NCBI GenBank assembly: GCA_018389105.1
Contig: JACATO010000596.1
Coordinates: forward strand, 1,094,001 to 1,158,000
DNA: 64,000 bases
Direction of reading: 5' to 3'
Source: Nautilus pompilius
Taxonomy: Eukaryota > Mollusca > Cephalopoda > Nautilida > Nautilidae
Part shown: positions 12,151 to 22,190 of the stretch, piece by piece
How positions within the stretch are numbered: the first letter of the stretch is position 1
Layout: each line of letters starts with the position of its first letter
Notes under the pieces: generated by a model
Told to the model about the DNA's origin: nothing
Databases searched by the model: none
The model's input: the letters and a program-made list of their open reading frames with translations, nothing else
Position numbers and translations under genes: made by a program

Positions 12151-13080
12151 TATACAGGGTGTTCCATAATTAAAGTCTCAAATGATTATTTCTCCATAAC
12201 AAAGTATCAAACAGCTATGTAACCTGCAAATAACGTGCCAGTGTGTTTTAAAAATCACTACTATATGGCATTATTGTACTGAGTGTAAGAAAATGACAAA
12301 GCACTTTATGCTGGAAGAATTATTAAAAGTTGGGGAAAAAAAACAATGGACAATTTCATAAAACTTCTACAAAGAAAACAATCCTATTAGCAAATATACA
12401 TTTCAAGAAGACAGGAAGTGTTGTTGATTTGTCATGTTTGAGTATGCAAGATCTGATCATGCTAAGAAACCTATCAAATGCTTTCCTGTAGCCACAGCAA
12501 GTCAGTTAGATGCACATTAGCAAATGTCTTTTTCACATTTTCCATGATCTAAAGTTGAAGCTGTTTCAGCCTACACTGATGCATAACCTTCTTGAAGACA
12601 ATTATGATCAAGCGTAAATCTGGCTTGTAAAAAATTTATGCCAATCCAACAATTCAGGACATAATGTAGTGATAAAAATTTGCTCAAGCTAAAGCATACC
12701 AATATAATGACCACATGGTTTGACAGGCAAAGTTTTGTCAATCGTCTCCAAGATCTTGTGATTTAGCACCTGAGACTTTTTCTCATGGGACATCATGAAG
12801 GAAAGAGTATGGTGAGAAACCATCACTGCTGAACTAAAAAAAATAACAACAGAAGCTACAGATGGAATCAGCGCTAAGCTGTGCCATTTTGTAGGTGGGT
12901 GCCTGTGGGAGAGCTTGAACAAACAGTAGAAAGTCTCTTCTTGGTGTGACAAGTCTGCATGTCATGTTATGACAAAACAAATGTAGATTAAAATAATATA
13001 AAACCATCTCCTTGGTGTTATTTTGTTACTGAAATATAAGCATTTGAGTGCATTTGGTCAATTACAGAATACCCTGTATA
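12151..13080. mobile_element. TIR DNA transposon relic, TATACAGGG termini
   Basis: The block starts with TATACAGGGTGTTCCATAAT and ends with the inverse, ATTACAGAATACCCTGTATA. The two termini agree at about 18 of the first 20 or so positions, with TA at both outer edges as expected for a Tc1/mariner/IS630-type target duplication. Length is 930 bp. The interior has only short broken frames (for example near 12,290-12,420 on the plus strand, starting MTKHFMLEELLKVGEKKQW), so it is a decayed autonomous copy or a non-autonomous derivative. The exact subfamily was not identified. Confidence 0.72.
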
Positions 13081-13293
13081 TGCATATTTGAATTTTTTTT
13101 GCTGCAGAAACTTATGAAAAACTAAAATTACTTATGACAGTATTCAAAATTAAAACAAGTCTTCCAATGTAGTGAATTCTATGTCCATAAATTTAGATTT
13201 TTGTCAGTAATTCTTTTATCCTACATAGATTTTAATGCCTACAAAGACGTGATCAACAAACACTCTCCAAAAATCCTTAACGCAAAGTTGTCA

Positions 13294-13977
13294 TCATCCA
13301 GAAAGATGAGTCCTGCCATGTTGAATTAGATGAAACCGCCTCGAAAACGATTTGTCACAAATTTCACATTTGTAAGGTCTTTCCCCGGTGTGGGTTCTAA
13401 TGTGTGTGGTACGATTAGAAGAATCAGGAAAAGATTTGTCACATAGTTCACATTTGTAGGGCTTTTCTCCTGTGTGAGTCAAAATGTGTTTAGTAAGATT
13501 TGAAGGATTAGCAAATGGTTTAGCACAAAATTCACATTTGAAAGGCTTCTCACCAGTGTGTGTTCTCATGTGCACAGTGAGATTAGAAAATGATTTGTTA
13601 CAAACTTTACATTTGCATGGCTTTTCAAAATTGTGGGTTCTAATGTGATAAGTAAGACCAGAGAGCGCTGAATATGATCTGTCACAGAGTTCACATTTGT
13701 AAGGCTTCTCACCTGTATGGGTTCTAACATGGTTTTTCAGATTAGAACTTCTAGAGAATGATTTGTCACAAAAGTCACACTTGTAGGGCTTCTCACCAGT
13801 GTGGCTCCTAATGTGATCTTTAAGATTAGATAGCCAAGAAAATGACTGTTTGCAGAAGTCACACTTATAAGGTTTCTCACCCGTGTGAGACCTAATGTGG
13901 TTATTGAGACGAAAAAAAGACAAAAATGATTGATGACAAAAGTTGCATTTGTAAGGTTTCTCACCAGTCTGAGTCAT
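13294..13977 (-). CDS. C2H2 zinc-finger protein, 8 fingers (ZnfB)
   Basis: A 227-residue protein made almost only of eight fingers starting at residue 9, joined by TGEKP linkers. It begins [11 protein letters not shown], so the start lies where the last His of a preceding finger would be (THTGEKP changed to TQTGEKP). The in-frame sequence upstream reads CGKSGY before a stop, suggesting that one or more N-terminal fingers were lost. Finger 5 lacks three residues between the Phe and the helix, and finger 7 has Arg in place of the core Leu, so both may fold poorly. A good minus-strand acceptor, T-run plus CAG at 14,198-14,200, is followed by ATTTTTCAAGAG, matching the exon start seen in plus-strand relatives. 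Probably still coding but eroded. Confidence 0.85.
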   Translation of the reverse strand: MTQTGEKPYKCNFCHQSFLSFFRLNNHIRSHTGEKPYKCDFCKQSFSWLSNLKDHIRSHTGEKPYKCDFCDKSFSRSSNLKNHVRTHTGEKPYKCELCDRSYSALSGLTYHIRTHNFEKPCKCKVCNKSFSNLTVHMRTHTGEKPFKCEFCAKPFANPSNLTKHILTHTGEKPYKCELCDKSFPDSSNRTTHIRTHTGERPYKCEICDKSFSRRFHLIQHGRTHLSG

Positions 13978-14199
13978 AATGTAACCAGATTTGCCGCAAG
14001 ATGGAGAATGAAAGTCGGAGTTATTTTTGTATCAAATCTTTGGATAATCTCAAAATGAATGTTAGTAAATTTCCTTTTAGTGAAATATAAACTAGAATGC
14101 TAAACAAATGTTGTTTTTTTTAATGTTCACTATTTTGTAATAACTGTGATTTTCACATCATTCCTTAATGACAGGGTACATTTTACTCTTGAAAAATCT

Positions 14200-14990
14200 G
14201 AAAAAAAAAAAATATTACTCAACATTAGTTCTAAAAAGATATGCAGCAAATTAAAGTTAAAAATCAAACCAAATTAAATGAAACAATTCTTAAATCCAAG
14301 TTTCTTCTTAACAGTTTACAAAAAAAAGAGAAAAATTATCTATGCATTTAGAGGGAGTGATGATTCTGATTAGGTCCAAAATTTTTTTGTGGAAGAATGA
14401 TATATAAAGCCCCTTTTCTTTTGCAGCCTTGAAACAGTTTTTCAAAACAGTTATTCATTTGCAAAGTTCCCACATAGTATTAAAATTTCTAACAAAATTT
14501 TTAGTTAACAATACAATGTGAAAGTTTTATAGCTACAAATACAGATTAACCTTTTTTCATTGATAACAAAGAAAATACTACACCACCTCAGTAAACATAC
14601 ACATAAATTGTGGACTTAAAAACTTTTTCATTTACAGAAATGCATTATTTTTTTTATTTGCAGAACAGATTATTATTTAAAAATCACATTACCACATGTA
14701 GAAATCTCAAAATGAAATTTTTAACTAATATTTTATGGAGGGGGATGAGATAGTTAGTTCTTTCTTAAACTTTTCCCTACAGAACAATAATAGTACACAA
14801 GAACTATATTATGTAGTCATTATCAAAGATGCATTAACATTTTATAAAATGCACATATAGTTGTCATTGTGTGATTAATAGAAAGCTAATATTTAAAAAG
14901 TAATAAAGGGAAACTAAGAATCAAATATTTCCAATGTTATCTATTTTTTGTTGAGTTAATATTCTGTAAAGCAGATAATATTCCCCCCTG
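14200..14990. other. Probable ZnfB intron, AT-rich
   Basis: AT-rich DNA between the predicted ZnfB coding-exon acceptor (minus strand, 14,198-14,200) and the CpG-containing block at 15.0 kb. No other feature was recognised. Confidence 0.4.
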
Positions 14991-15330
14991 CCTCCGACAT
15001 CAGAACAGACAGCAACGCTACGCTGTCCATCAGCCCTGGCCTTTCGATATTAACTTATAATTCATCCCATCCCTAACTAACTTCTATTATGCTATGGCGG
15101 TTGCTCGAAGACACCTTAAATGCCATCCTCTAGCTCTAAAATATATCCGCACGGGAATAAAAATATAAAACAAATCACCTTTTCTCACAAAATTGTCGTT
15201 AAACCACTTAGAACGAGCAATAAGCCAATTTGAACAGTCAGAATCCGCCATTACGAATTCATGTATATAAAACCCGAAATGCCTTAATTAACCCGCCTGA
15301 AGCGGAACGAAGAAATGCCAGGACGAGAAA
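14985..15330 (-). promoter_or_regulatory. CpG-containing block, candidate ZnfB promoter region
   Basis: A short GC/CpG-richer stretch (CAGCAACGCTACGCTGTCC near 15,009; several CGs up to 15,330) about 0.8-1.1 kb upstream of the ZnfB coding exon. Position and composition parallel the blocks upstream of the other finger genes. No core promoter element was recognised. Confidence 0.4.
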
Positions 15331-15714
15331 AGTATAAGTGCATTTATTCACTTTTATTAACTGAAGATAATCGTTTGATTATAATTAATTTCTTTATTTC
15401 ATAATTGCTATAAAATTACCCCCGTGAATATTTATCATAAAACAACAACGATAAAACATCGTGTTAATGATAAAAAAGATAAGAAATATGAATGAGTTTT
15501 TTTTTTAAATAAAATACAATCCAAAATTCCACTAAACAAAACAAAAGCTTGACTTCATTTAGCCAAAACACCTTAACCTTACATATTTCTGAGCACTTTC
15601 TAGACTTTGTCAGGGGGGGGGACAGGTGATTTGACGTTTTTGATAGAAGTCATTGATTTGTACAACATTTAATAGCAATAAAAAAATTTTTTTAAATAGT
15701 TTTAAAATAAAATT

Positions 15715-15865
15715 TCTCAGCTGTGTGTTGTCGTAATGTGATAAGGCTAGAAAACATCAAATATGATTTGTCAACAAATTTCCTATTTAAAGCTTTTTTT
15801 CAGTGTGGATCTTAGGATACTTAGCAAGAACAGAATTAGCTACTGTAATAGATCTGAAATTAAAT
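15715..15865 (-). pseudogene. Zinc-finger exon remnant
   Basis: On the minus strand a broken frame reads KALNRKFVDKSYLMFSSL then ITLRQHTAE, which aligns with KPYKCKFCDKS-F-x-x-x-SSL-x-x-H-x-x-HTGE. The Cys and one His codons are changed. A preceding KYPKIHTEKK piece matches the end of a further finger. It lies between ZnfB and the ZnfC remnant and is evidence of an additional lost gene on the minus strand. Confidence 0.6.
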
Positions 15866-16350
15866 GACTTCTGCTAGTGAACTCCAGACTAATACAGGAA
15901 TCTGAAACCTGATGTTAAAACCTTCAAATTCATCATCATCAGAGGATCCTTCAGCAAACAGCAGTAGGCCACACTTTACTCCACACTCACCTTAAAGTTT
16001 CATGTTTTACAGATCTCCATGCACAACCCACATTGAAAACTGCATCTTTGATATTGTAGACAAATTGAAATTGCTGTATTGTGCTGACATGATTTATTAA
16101 ATTTTCAAAAAAAAATATTTTCTATGGTACCATTTCGTGTTCTAGAGAATGCCCTGATCAATGAGGTAACATTGGCAATCAGAGAATAGCTTTACTATCT
16201 TCAGGCTACCCAATTTTCTTAAAATGTTCTTTCACTTCACGTATAAAATGAAGATGAAACCATTCAGTAGTAGGTAAACAATGCCAAAATAAACCTGTCT
16301 CATCTGCATTGTATGTCTGATCAGATGATAAACTGTTTTAATTTGGATTT
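15865..16350 (-). pseudogene. pogo/Tigger-like transposase relic
   Basis: Minus-strand translation near 16,300-16,350 gives YNADETGLFWHCLP, the first catalytic Asp motif of pogo/Tigger DDE transposases (YNxDETGLFW). It runs in the same frame into FIREVKEHFKKIG, then a stop and PEDSKAIL, matching the region just before the second catalytic Asp. The segment normally between these motifs is deleted and the rest is full of stops. The relic abuts the finger remnant at 15,715-15,865. Confidence 0.68.
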
Positions 16351-17032
16351 ATGTAGTGTATAGCTTCATTCTTCAGCTTTATTTGATTCAGAACTAACAA
16401 AAAAATCAATTCTTTTTTTTTTGATGTCATAAATTGTTGAAAAATTTACATTAATATTGTTTCGTCAAGACCTTATGATTCTCACCCTTTTCAAGTCTTC
16501 TACAAATATCTAATTGTTGAGTTTATATCAGAACAACTCTCTTGCATTTTGCTTGTTGAATGTGTGTTGCTCGACATATTTGATGGATAAATATAATTCC
16601 AGGAGATATTAAGTGATTAAAAACACAGCCCTATAGCAACAATTGCACAAAACAACTGAACGAGGAAGTTAATCGCTAAGCATTTTTATTAATATTAAAG
16701 CATTTTTTAACAACTAGATAGTTATTAGTTGCTTAGCAAATTCAGTGTATCAAATAATATTTTGTACTGGATCTTTTATCTAGAGTTTTTGCTGCACACT
16801 TCATTTTTCTCTTTTCTTTTTTTTTTGTTTTTTAATTTGCTTAGAATTATTTTGTATCCGCTCTAATTAGCTGTATTTACTTTGAAATTAGCTAGGCATG
16901 TAGTTCAGAATAGACTTTCTCTTTTCATTTAACGACAATTTTACAGAACCAGGCCTGGTTTTAACTGTACATCTTTGTTTATCATTGTAATTTGGGTGTT
17001 AATACTTTTACCAGTTTTACTTTTGATTTCAG

Positions 17033-17190
17033 ATGTTTTCAAACAGTTGCCATCCTTTTCTATTTCTGAAATCGGATTAAAACAGCTTATTTTAGATGTG
17101 TACTATTAAATCACTTTCAAAACCATCAGGAAAGGAAATGCTTTACAAGTGTAATTATTGCAACAAGTCATTTTGTCACGTGTGAAGCAG
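17033..17190 (+). pseudogene. Zinc-finger exon remnant (ZnfC)
   Basis: A typical family acceptor (GATTTCAG at 17,025-17,032) is followed by ATGTTTTCAAACAG, nearly the same as the ZnfD exon start (ATGTTTTCAAATG). Near 17,137 the frame reads EMLYKCNYCNKSFCHV, the first half of a finger, and then hits a stop. ZnfD has the counterpart KMLYRCNHCDKSFCH. After about 17,185 the sequence becomes unrelated retrotransposon DNA, so the exon was cut or overwritten inside its first finger. The preceding ~150 bp resemble the end of the ZnfD intron, pointing to duplication of a whole gene unit. Confidence 0.72.
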
Positions 17191-17312
17191 TTCAGTAATG
17201 GTAGTAAGGTTGGGGAAGAAGTTAACATAGTAGGTGATTATACCCATGGATCGGTGCACCTGCTTGACAATGGTGACCTTTGGTGCATCTTCAATCACCT
17301 TGTTCTAGTCTT
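17185..17312 (-). mobile_element. Ty3/gypsy-type retrotransposon fragment
   Basis: The minus strand encodes a short piece reading KVIEDAPKVTIVKQVHR and then GIITYYVNFFPNLTTI, which fits the conserved stretch just after the reverse-transcriptase core of Ty3-type elements (KVxAI-APxPTNVxxLR-FLG-x-NYYRKFIPNLS). Only about 40 codons are present. No LTR, gag, integrase or env was seen. It is a solitary decayed fragment joined to the truncated ZnfC exon. Confidence 0.55.
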
Positions 17313-17745
17313 AATTTCTTTTTAGCTTTTTTGACAGTTGCCAACATTGCTGCTCCTATGTATCTGATTAATCCCAAATTTCTTTCACTTTTCCCCTAAC
17401 CTGTAATCTGCCTTAGTATGTCCAAAACTTACACACTTGACTTTGGATGCATAGATGTGAATCTTCATTATTTACTATGTCATAGGTAATTGGAATTGCC
17501 TTAATGTTAGAAATTATTGCTAGGTTAATATAATTTGTAAATATCAAGAACAAAACAGGCCCTAATAATGATCTCTGGTACATCACTGGTACTGTTCACA
17601 TGTTTTGATATGACAACATAGTCTTGCTATCCAACCATGTCAAGACCATGCCTTGTATGTCCAAGTCTTCTCACCTTTGTATGCAATCTCTTGTTGTATT
17701 AAACTGTGACATCTACTATATCTCTCACTCTCACCTGTTGTTGAT
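17313..17745 (-). mobile_element. LINE (CR1/jockey-type) reverse-transcriptase fragment
   Basis: Minus-strand pieces match the palm and thumb of non-LTR reverse transcriptases: LLGPVLFLIFTNYIN corresponds to the GSVLGPLLFLIYINDL motif, and FGHTKADYRLGEKSERNLG to the downstream HFG-x-N-x5-Y-x-L-x8-EKDLGV region, followed by a lysine-rich VKKAKKKL. The catalytic A/YADD segment that should lie between them is not recognisable. The fragment is inactive and sits next to the Ty3-type fragment in the same orientation. Confidence 0.58.
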
Positions 17746-18017
17746 TGATTGATTTATCCTCCTGAGTTAGACAAGCTATGTAGAGCAAGAAATACTAAGC
17801 TCAAACCCATGTTTACATTTGAATATTCATATTGTTGCATGCTTCAAAATTGGGATTTTTTTGGTTCTCTAGTTGATCTCATTTTTCTTCAAAATTTTGC
17901 ACAAATTTTCTGCCCATGCCATCATGAGCAATGAGACACTTCCCTACCCTGAATTCCAGTGCTTTGGACCATCTGCAGTTGTCATAGTTACTAATTTCCA
18001 AATATTTTCTTTATATA

Positions 18018-18640
18018 CACTGGGAAAAAAAAATTAAACACCACATTGAATTTATTCTTTGATCCTGTAAACTTATTTAAGGAACAAACTGTAAAATTGC
18101 AAAATTTTCTAACGACACACTTTCACTCAAAATATTGCACAGATCTGGGCACATTCATGCATCTTGTGATGAAAATTATGAATTTCATTAGTATATCACA
18201 TAAGATGTTTTAATAAATCATGCAGATGGTTAGTCATCAGTCTGAAAAGAATCAAACAGTCTAGTTGAGAAATTGGTTTTCTACTGGGAATCAAATGCAC
18301 CATCATCAAACACCATTGGTCCAAACACATGAAAGCTAGTCCTGCTGATGATTGCCCTCAATCTGGATATCCCAAGTCAATGTCAACAAGACAATACCCG
18401 ATTAAGAGATCTGTATGACTTAGTTGCACCTGGGTAAACCAAGCCTGACAATCCGTACAATGTTGATGTCTACAACGAAAGACATTGGATAAATTTTTCT
18501 TTTGTACAAAAATATTTTTCAATAAGATTATTTGGATCTAGCAATTTTTCATTGCATGTTCAAATATTGAACTTTCTGTAGGATTAAATTGTTTTGGAAT
18601 ATGAAACAGCAGCCCATGGAGAATGAAAGTCGGAGTTATT
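18018..18640 (+). mobile_element. Tc1-like transposon fragment
   Basis: CACTGGGAAAAAAAAATTAA at 18,018 resembles a Tc1-type terminus. Downstream, near 18,355-18,415, the translation DDCPQSGYPKSMSTRQYP matches the GRPR-hook region (RPRSGRP-) between the two DNA-binding helices of Tc1 transposases, and CTGGGAATCAAATGCACCA-type sequence precedes it. No catalytic domain was found, so only the 5' third remains. The right boundary is uncertain. Confidence 0.55.
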
Positions 18641-18649
18641 TTTTGTAGG

Positions 18650-19850
18650 TTTATGTTGCATCACTGATCATCTGCCCTGAAGATCTGATGTTTTTTCCCA
18701 GTTGATCATAGGGACAGAGCAGAAGTATTTGAAGGTAGTTTTATTTTCTCCCACCTCTAACTTCTCAGACCACACGCCGACTAGTTTAACTAGTTTGGCC
18801 TGGATATCTGCCCACTTGACAGTGAGACATTAAACTTCCCAGTAATTCTTGCGATGGCACCGTACCTTCCTTCCCACTGAGTTTTTCTCACAAACTCTTT
18901 CTGGGTTAATATCATCTATCTTCCAGCACTACTACTTGCATGATGCAGCAGAGCATTAATGATCTCGAAGGTCACTAGAAGTAGAAGAAAATTTAGGGGT
19001 GGAAGCACACCCACTATAAAGCTAACAAGGGCTTTCTGGATCTGTAGCTCCCCAGTAGCCTCCATATTTTTGGATTGCTAGTGGCATCATCTTGCAACTT
19101 TTCAGCTGGAGAATTTTCAATGAATACAAAATTATTCAAAATACCTGAATGTACAATTATTTTGTTTTTCTTTTTTAATTGACAAAATCTATGCAATTAA
19201 TCTTGTTCAGAAACAAGTGTGCAATGACTGTGAGCATGCACATATTTGATGGTAGCAATCGGTTTTCTGGGCAACGACAGGAAAATTGATTCATGCTACG
19301 ATCGTTCCAGTTCAACCATTTATGGCAGACATAAAAACAAAAAAAAATTATTAAATAGTAATTTACAAGTTGTATATATTCTCTGGGTTGGCAGTCATAC
19401 CTGTCATACAGATAATTTAGTTGCATGATGATTTTTTTTTTTTTAGTTAGTAAGTATAATTTTATGTTTGAACTTGCTATCAGTTAATAAACAGGACAGA
19501 AATGAAATGTGCTCAAGGAGCATCTTTCAATCAAATCAAGAGTAAACAGGTTGTACTCTGTAAATCTGTGCATCGGGGAATGATCATTTGTCGGTTATTG
19601 GCAGAAAGAATGTATTGTGTTGTCTGTTTTGAACCCGGCATAAGAATAAAGTACAAAAATCCAAACGATCAGATCCAACACTAAAAATTAAGATATATTG
19701 CATCACATTTTGTTTGTATCGCTCTGTCTTTTCGCATCTTTTTGGCATGGCACTATCCGAGCAAGATCCCCTTTTCTTTTAGGTGTTTATTCTATTTAGT
19801 ATACTTGTTAATAATATATTGCTGGACTCTTGAGTACAAGTTCCTTCCCT
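18650..19850. other. Unassigned intergenic stretch
   Basis: The part up to about 19,080 is less AT-rich and may be another transposon remnant (a minus-strand piece reads QKEFVRKTQWEGRYG), but no family could be assigned. The rest is AT-rich with only short chance frames. Confidence 0.3.
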
Positions 19851-19990
19851 TATGTTGCTGAAGTTATCTCCCCTTCTTTCGGATTGCAATGAAAACGGCC
19901 AGTAGCAGTTAGAAAGTAGTAAAATCCGTAGAAGTATCAGGTAGAATTTATCTCCTGAATTTTCGTTGCAGGTTTTCGCACAATTTTCTT
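19840..19990 (+). promoter_or_regulatory. Candidate ZnfD promoter/first exon
   Basis: A small block with GAAGTTATCTCCCCTTCTTT (19,860), a motif frequent in mollusc DNA, then a few CpGs and a good donor-like site, ATCAG|GTAGAA with GT at 19,941-19,942. It lies about 440 bp upstream of the ZnfD acceptor at 20,377-20,378, which would give a short intron. Prediction only. Confidence 0.35.
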
Positions 19991-20519
19991 AAATCTTTAT
20001 ATTCTTTTAATTGATAGGTAGTCTGAAAAGTAATTAATATAATTATCATACTTTAGGTTTTTGTTTATATTTCTTACAAAATTTCCGATAAATATATTGC
20101 ATTGTTTCTAATTAAAGCTTTAATAAATGTATGTGTGTATAAAAAACATTTAAGAACTTTTACTAGTTGTATAGCATAACCACAATCACAGCACACCTGT
20201 GCAATAGCTATTTTCCAACCACAGTTGGAAGAGCTGAGATTAGTCAGATGCTTAGTTTAGCATAGACTTCCTTTTCCAATTAAGTGTGCAGCTTTAGGCT
20301 TGGTTTTAGCCTGTAACTTTTTCTTTTTTTGTATAAGTTGTGTTGATGCATTTACCTGTTTTATTTTTTAAATTTCAGATGTTTTCAAATGAACTATTTG
20401 TTACTGTTACATTTCTTCAGAAATTGGACAAAAAGCAACTTTGAAATTATTATCTTTCTCACAGCATGTAACCAACAAAATTGCAATTCTTTTTTTTTTC
20501 TTTAATACAAGAACTGTAA

Positions 20520-21035
20520 GTGGGAAAAAATGCCAGAGTAATGCAAAAAAAAGCTGACAGTAATTTCTCAGATAATTTGAATTCAGACTCAAGGATTTGT
20601 ATTATGAAGATGCTTTACAGGTGTAACCATTGTGACAAGTCATTTTGTCATTATTCACATCTTACCAGAAATATTAGGATTCATGCTGGAGAGAAAATTT
20701 ACAAATGTGAAATCTGTATTAGGGCTTCTTCTCAGATTACCACTCTGAACAACCACACGAGGACTCTCATGGATAAAAAATCTCTCAGGTGCACCTTTTG
20801 TGGCTGGATGTTTAGTCGGCTAGCAAACCTCACCAAACACATCAAGATGCACACTGGTGAAAGGCCCTACAACTGTGAACTATGCACCAAATCGTTTTGT
20901 CAAATTTCTGGTCTCACTCCTCATGTCAGCATCCATGCTGGAGAGAAACCTTACAGGTGTGAATTTCGCAATTGTCTGCTCAAACTTCTGGTCTCTCTCT
21001 CAACACAAGAGAATGCATATTACTTAAAAGTGTAA
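20520..21035 (+). pseudogene. Decaying C2H2 zinc-finger gene (ZnfD)
   Basis: An open frame of 171 codons preceded by a family-type acceptor (AATTTCAG ending 20,378) and an exon start ATGTTTTCAAATG. Met29 (20,604; KMLYRCNHC) matches the internal start of relatives better than the first Met. Finger 1 has Asn in place of its first His, finger 2 lacks the Phe and the last His (TRTL), fingers 3 and 4 look intact, and finger 5 goes out of frame after the first Cys near 20,970. In the shifted frame AQTSGLSLNTR continues the finger. Only two of five fingers could bind zinc normally. It may still be transcribed, but it looks like a pseudogene in progress. First finger KSFCHYS links it to ZnfC and ZnfH. 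Confidence 0.78.
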
Positions 21036-21039
21036 TGTT

Positions 21040-22190
21040 TGTTAAGTTGTTCACTTCTACTTTTCTGATCTCAGTAAGCACATTAGGGAAAACCACCACA
21101 GTAAATCATTCAGAAATCATTTCCATCGCTTCTTTGTTGTGCTAATGTATTTCACATGTGCATGCACTTATGCAGAGGTGAGATCTTTACATACTTGAGA
21201 TTTGTAAAAATATTAGTTTTCTGGTGAAGACGATCTGTTATATTTGCCCTTGTGTTCAGTGTATTGAGATTGTCGCTTAGATATAGCCTCTGAACTTCAT
21301 GCCAAAGTACTTTGTGACACAGAATTTTTATTGGTATTTGAAATCTTGTGAAATTATGGAACTTCTTTTTAGACTACTGTAGTTTTTGTTTTTTAAAAAA
21401 ATCCTAATGATATAATTGTTTTCTGCAGTGCTATTTCTTTTTACAGTCTTTAATCTCATTATCTTCCTGAAGTGACTATGAGTAAAAACTTTATCAAGTC
21501 ATCATTACTTGACAACAACTTCAGTTACTTTTGACAGTATCACTTTAAATATGACACTTACTGGCTGCATGTAGTTTAAATTATTTTCTAATGTTATTTT
21601 AGAGTATTTAAAATTAATAACTTAATTTTTTCACATATTTTATTTTTTAAAATTTAATCAAAGTACAGAATGCAGGACATGTTTTAACTGTCTAGTGAAA
21701 ATAGCTACATATTTATTAGATAAGAATTTTTATTAAAAATGTAAAACAAATTCTTGTATTATTTACTTTTAAGGATTTTGAACAAAATGAAGCGTGTCAG
21801 TCAATCTCAAGCAGAATATTTATCTACTACCCTCATTTCATTAATAATTTCACGTAATGTCTCATTCATAATATCCTATGTAATAGCAACAAAAGAATTT
21901 TGAATAAACATTTTATAAATTATTCGTTCTGTTTGTTTTGTTTTTTTTAAAATTACTTTCGTTCTGAAAAAGATATTGTGAAAACTCGTGTTACGATATT
22001 TATTATTATTAAAATAAACTTTAGTTTTTCTCATTTTGCTGAGATAATTTTTTTTTTCCCTTTGGCAAAATCGGTTGACTAATTTAGATTTCCCCAATAT
22101 ATTCTCTCTCTCTCTGAATTTTTTCTTTACCTTTATCAGAATAATTTCTGATCCTAGCCCTCTCCCCCCCCCCCAATTTTTTCCTTCGGA
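21040..22190. other. AT-rich spacer downstream of ZnfD
   Basis: Low-complexity AT-rich DNA. A few scattered finger-like words after the ZnfD stop (near 21,060-21,120) are too broken to call. The end has a T/C-rich tract with a C run near 22,165. Nothing else was recognised. Confidence 0.35.

Noticed and set aside
17185-17745. An endogenous retrovirus with env
   Set aside because: Only a short reverse-transcriptase-adjacent piece and a separate LINE-type piece are present. No LTRs, gag or env were seen.
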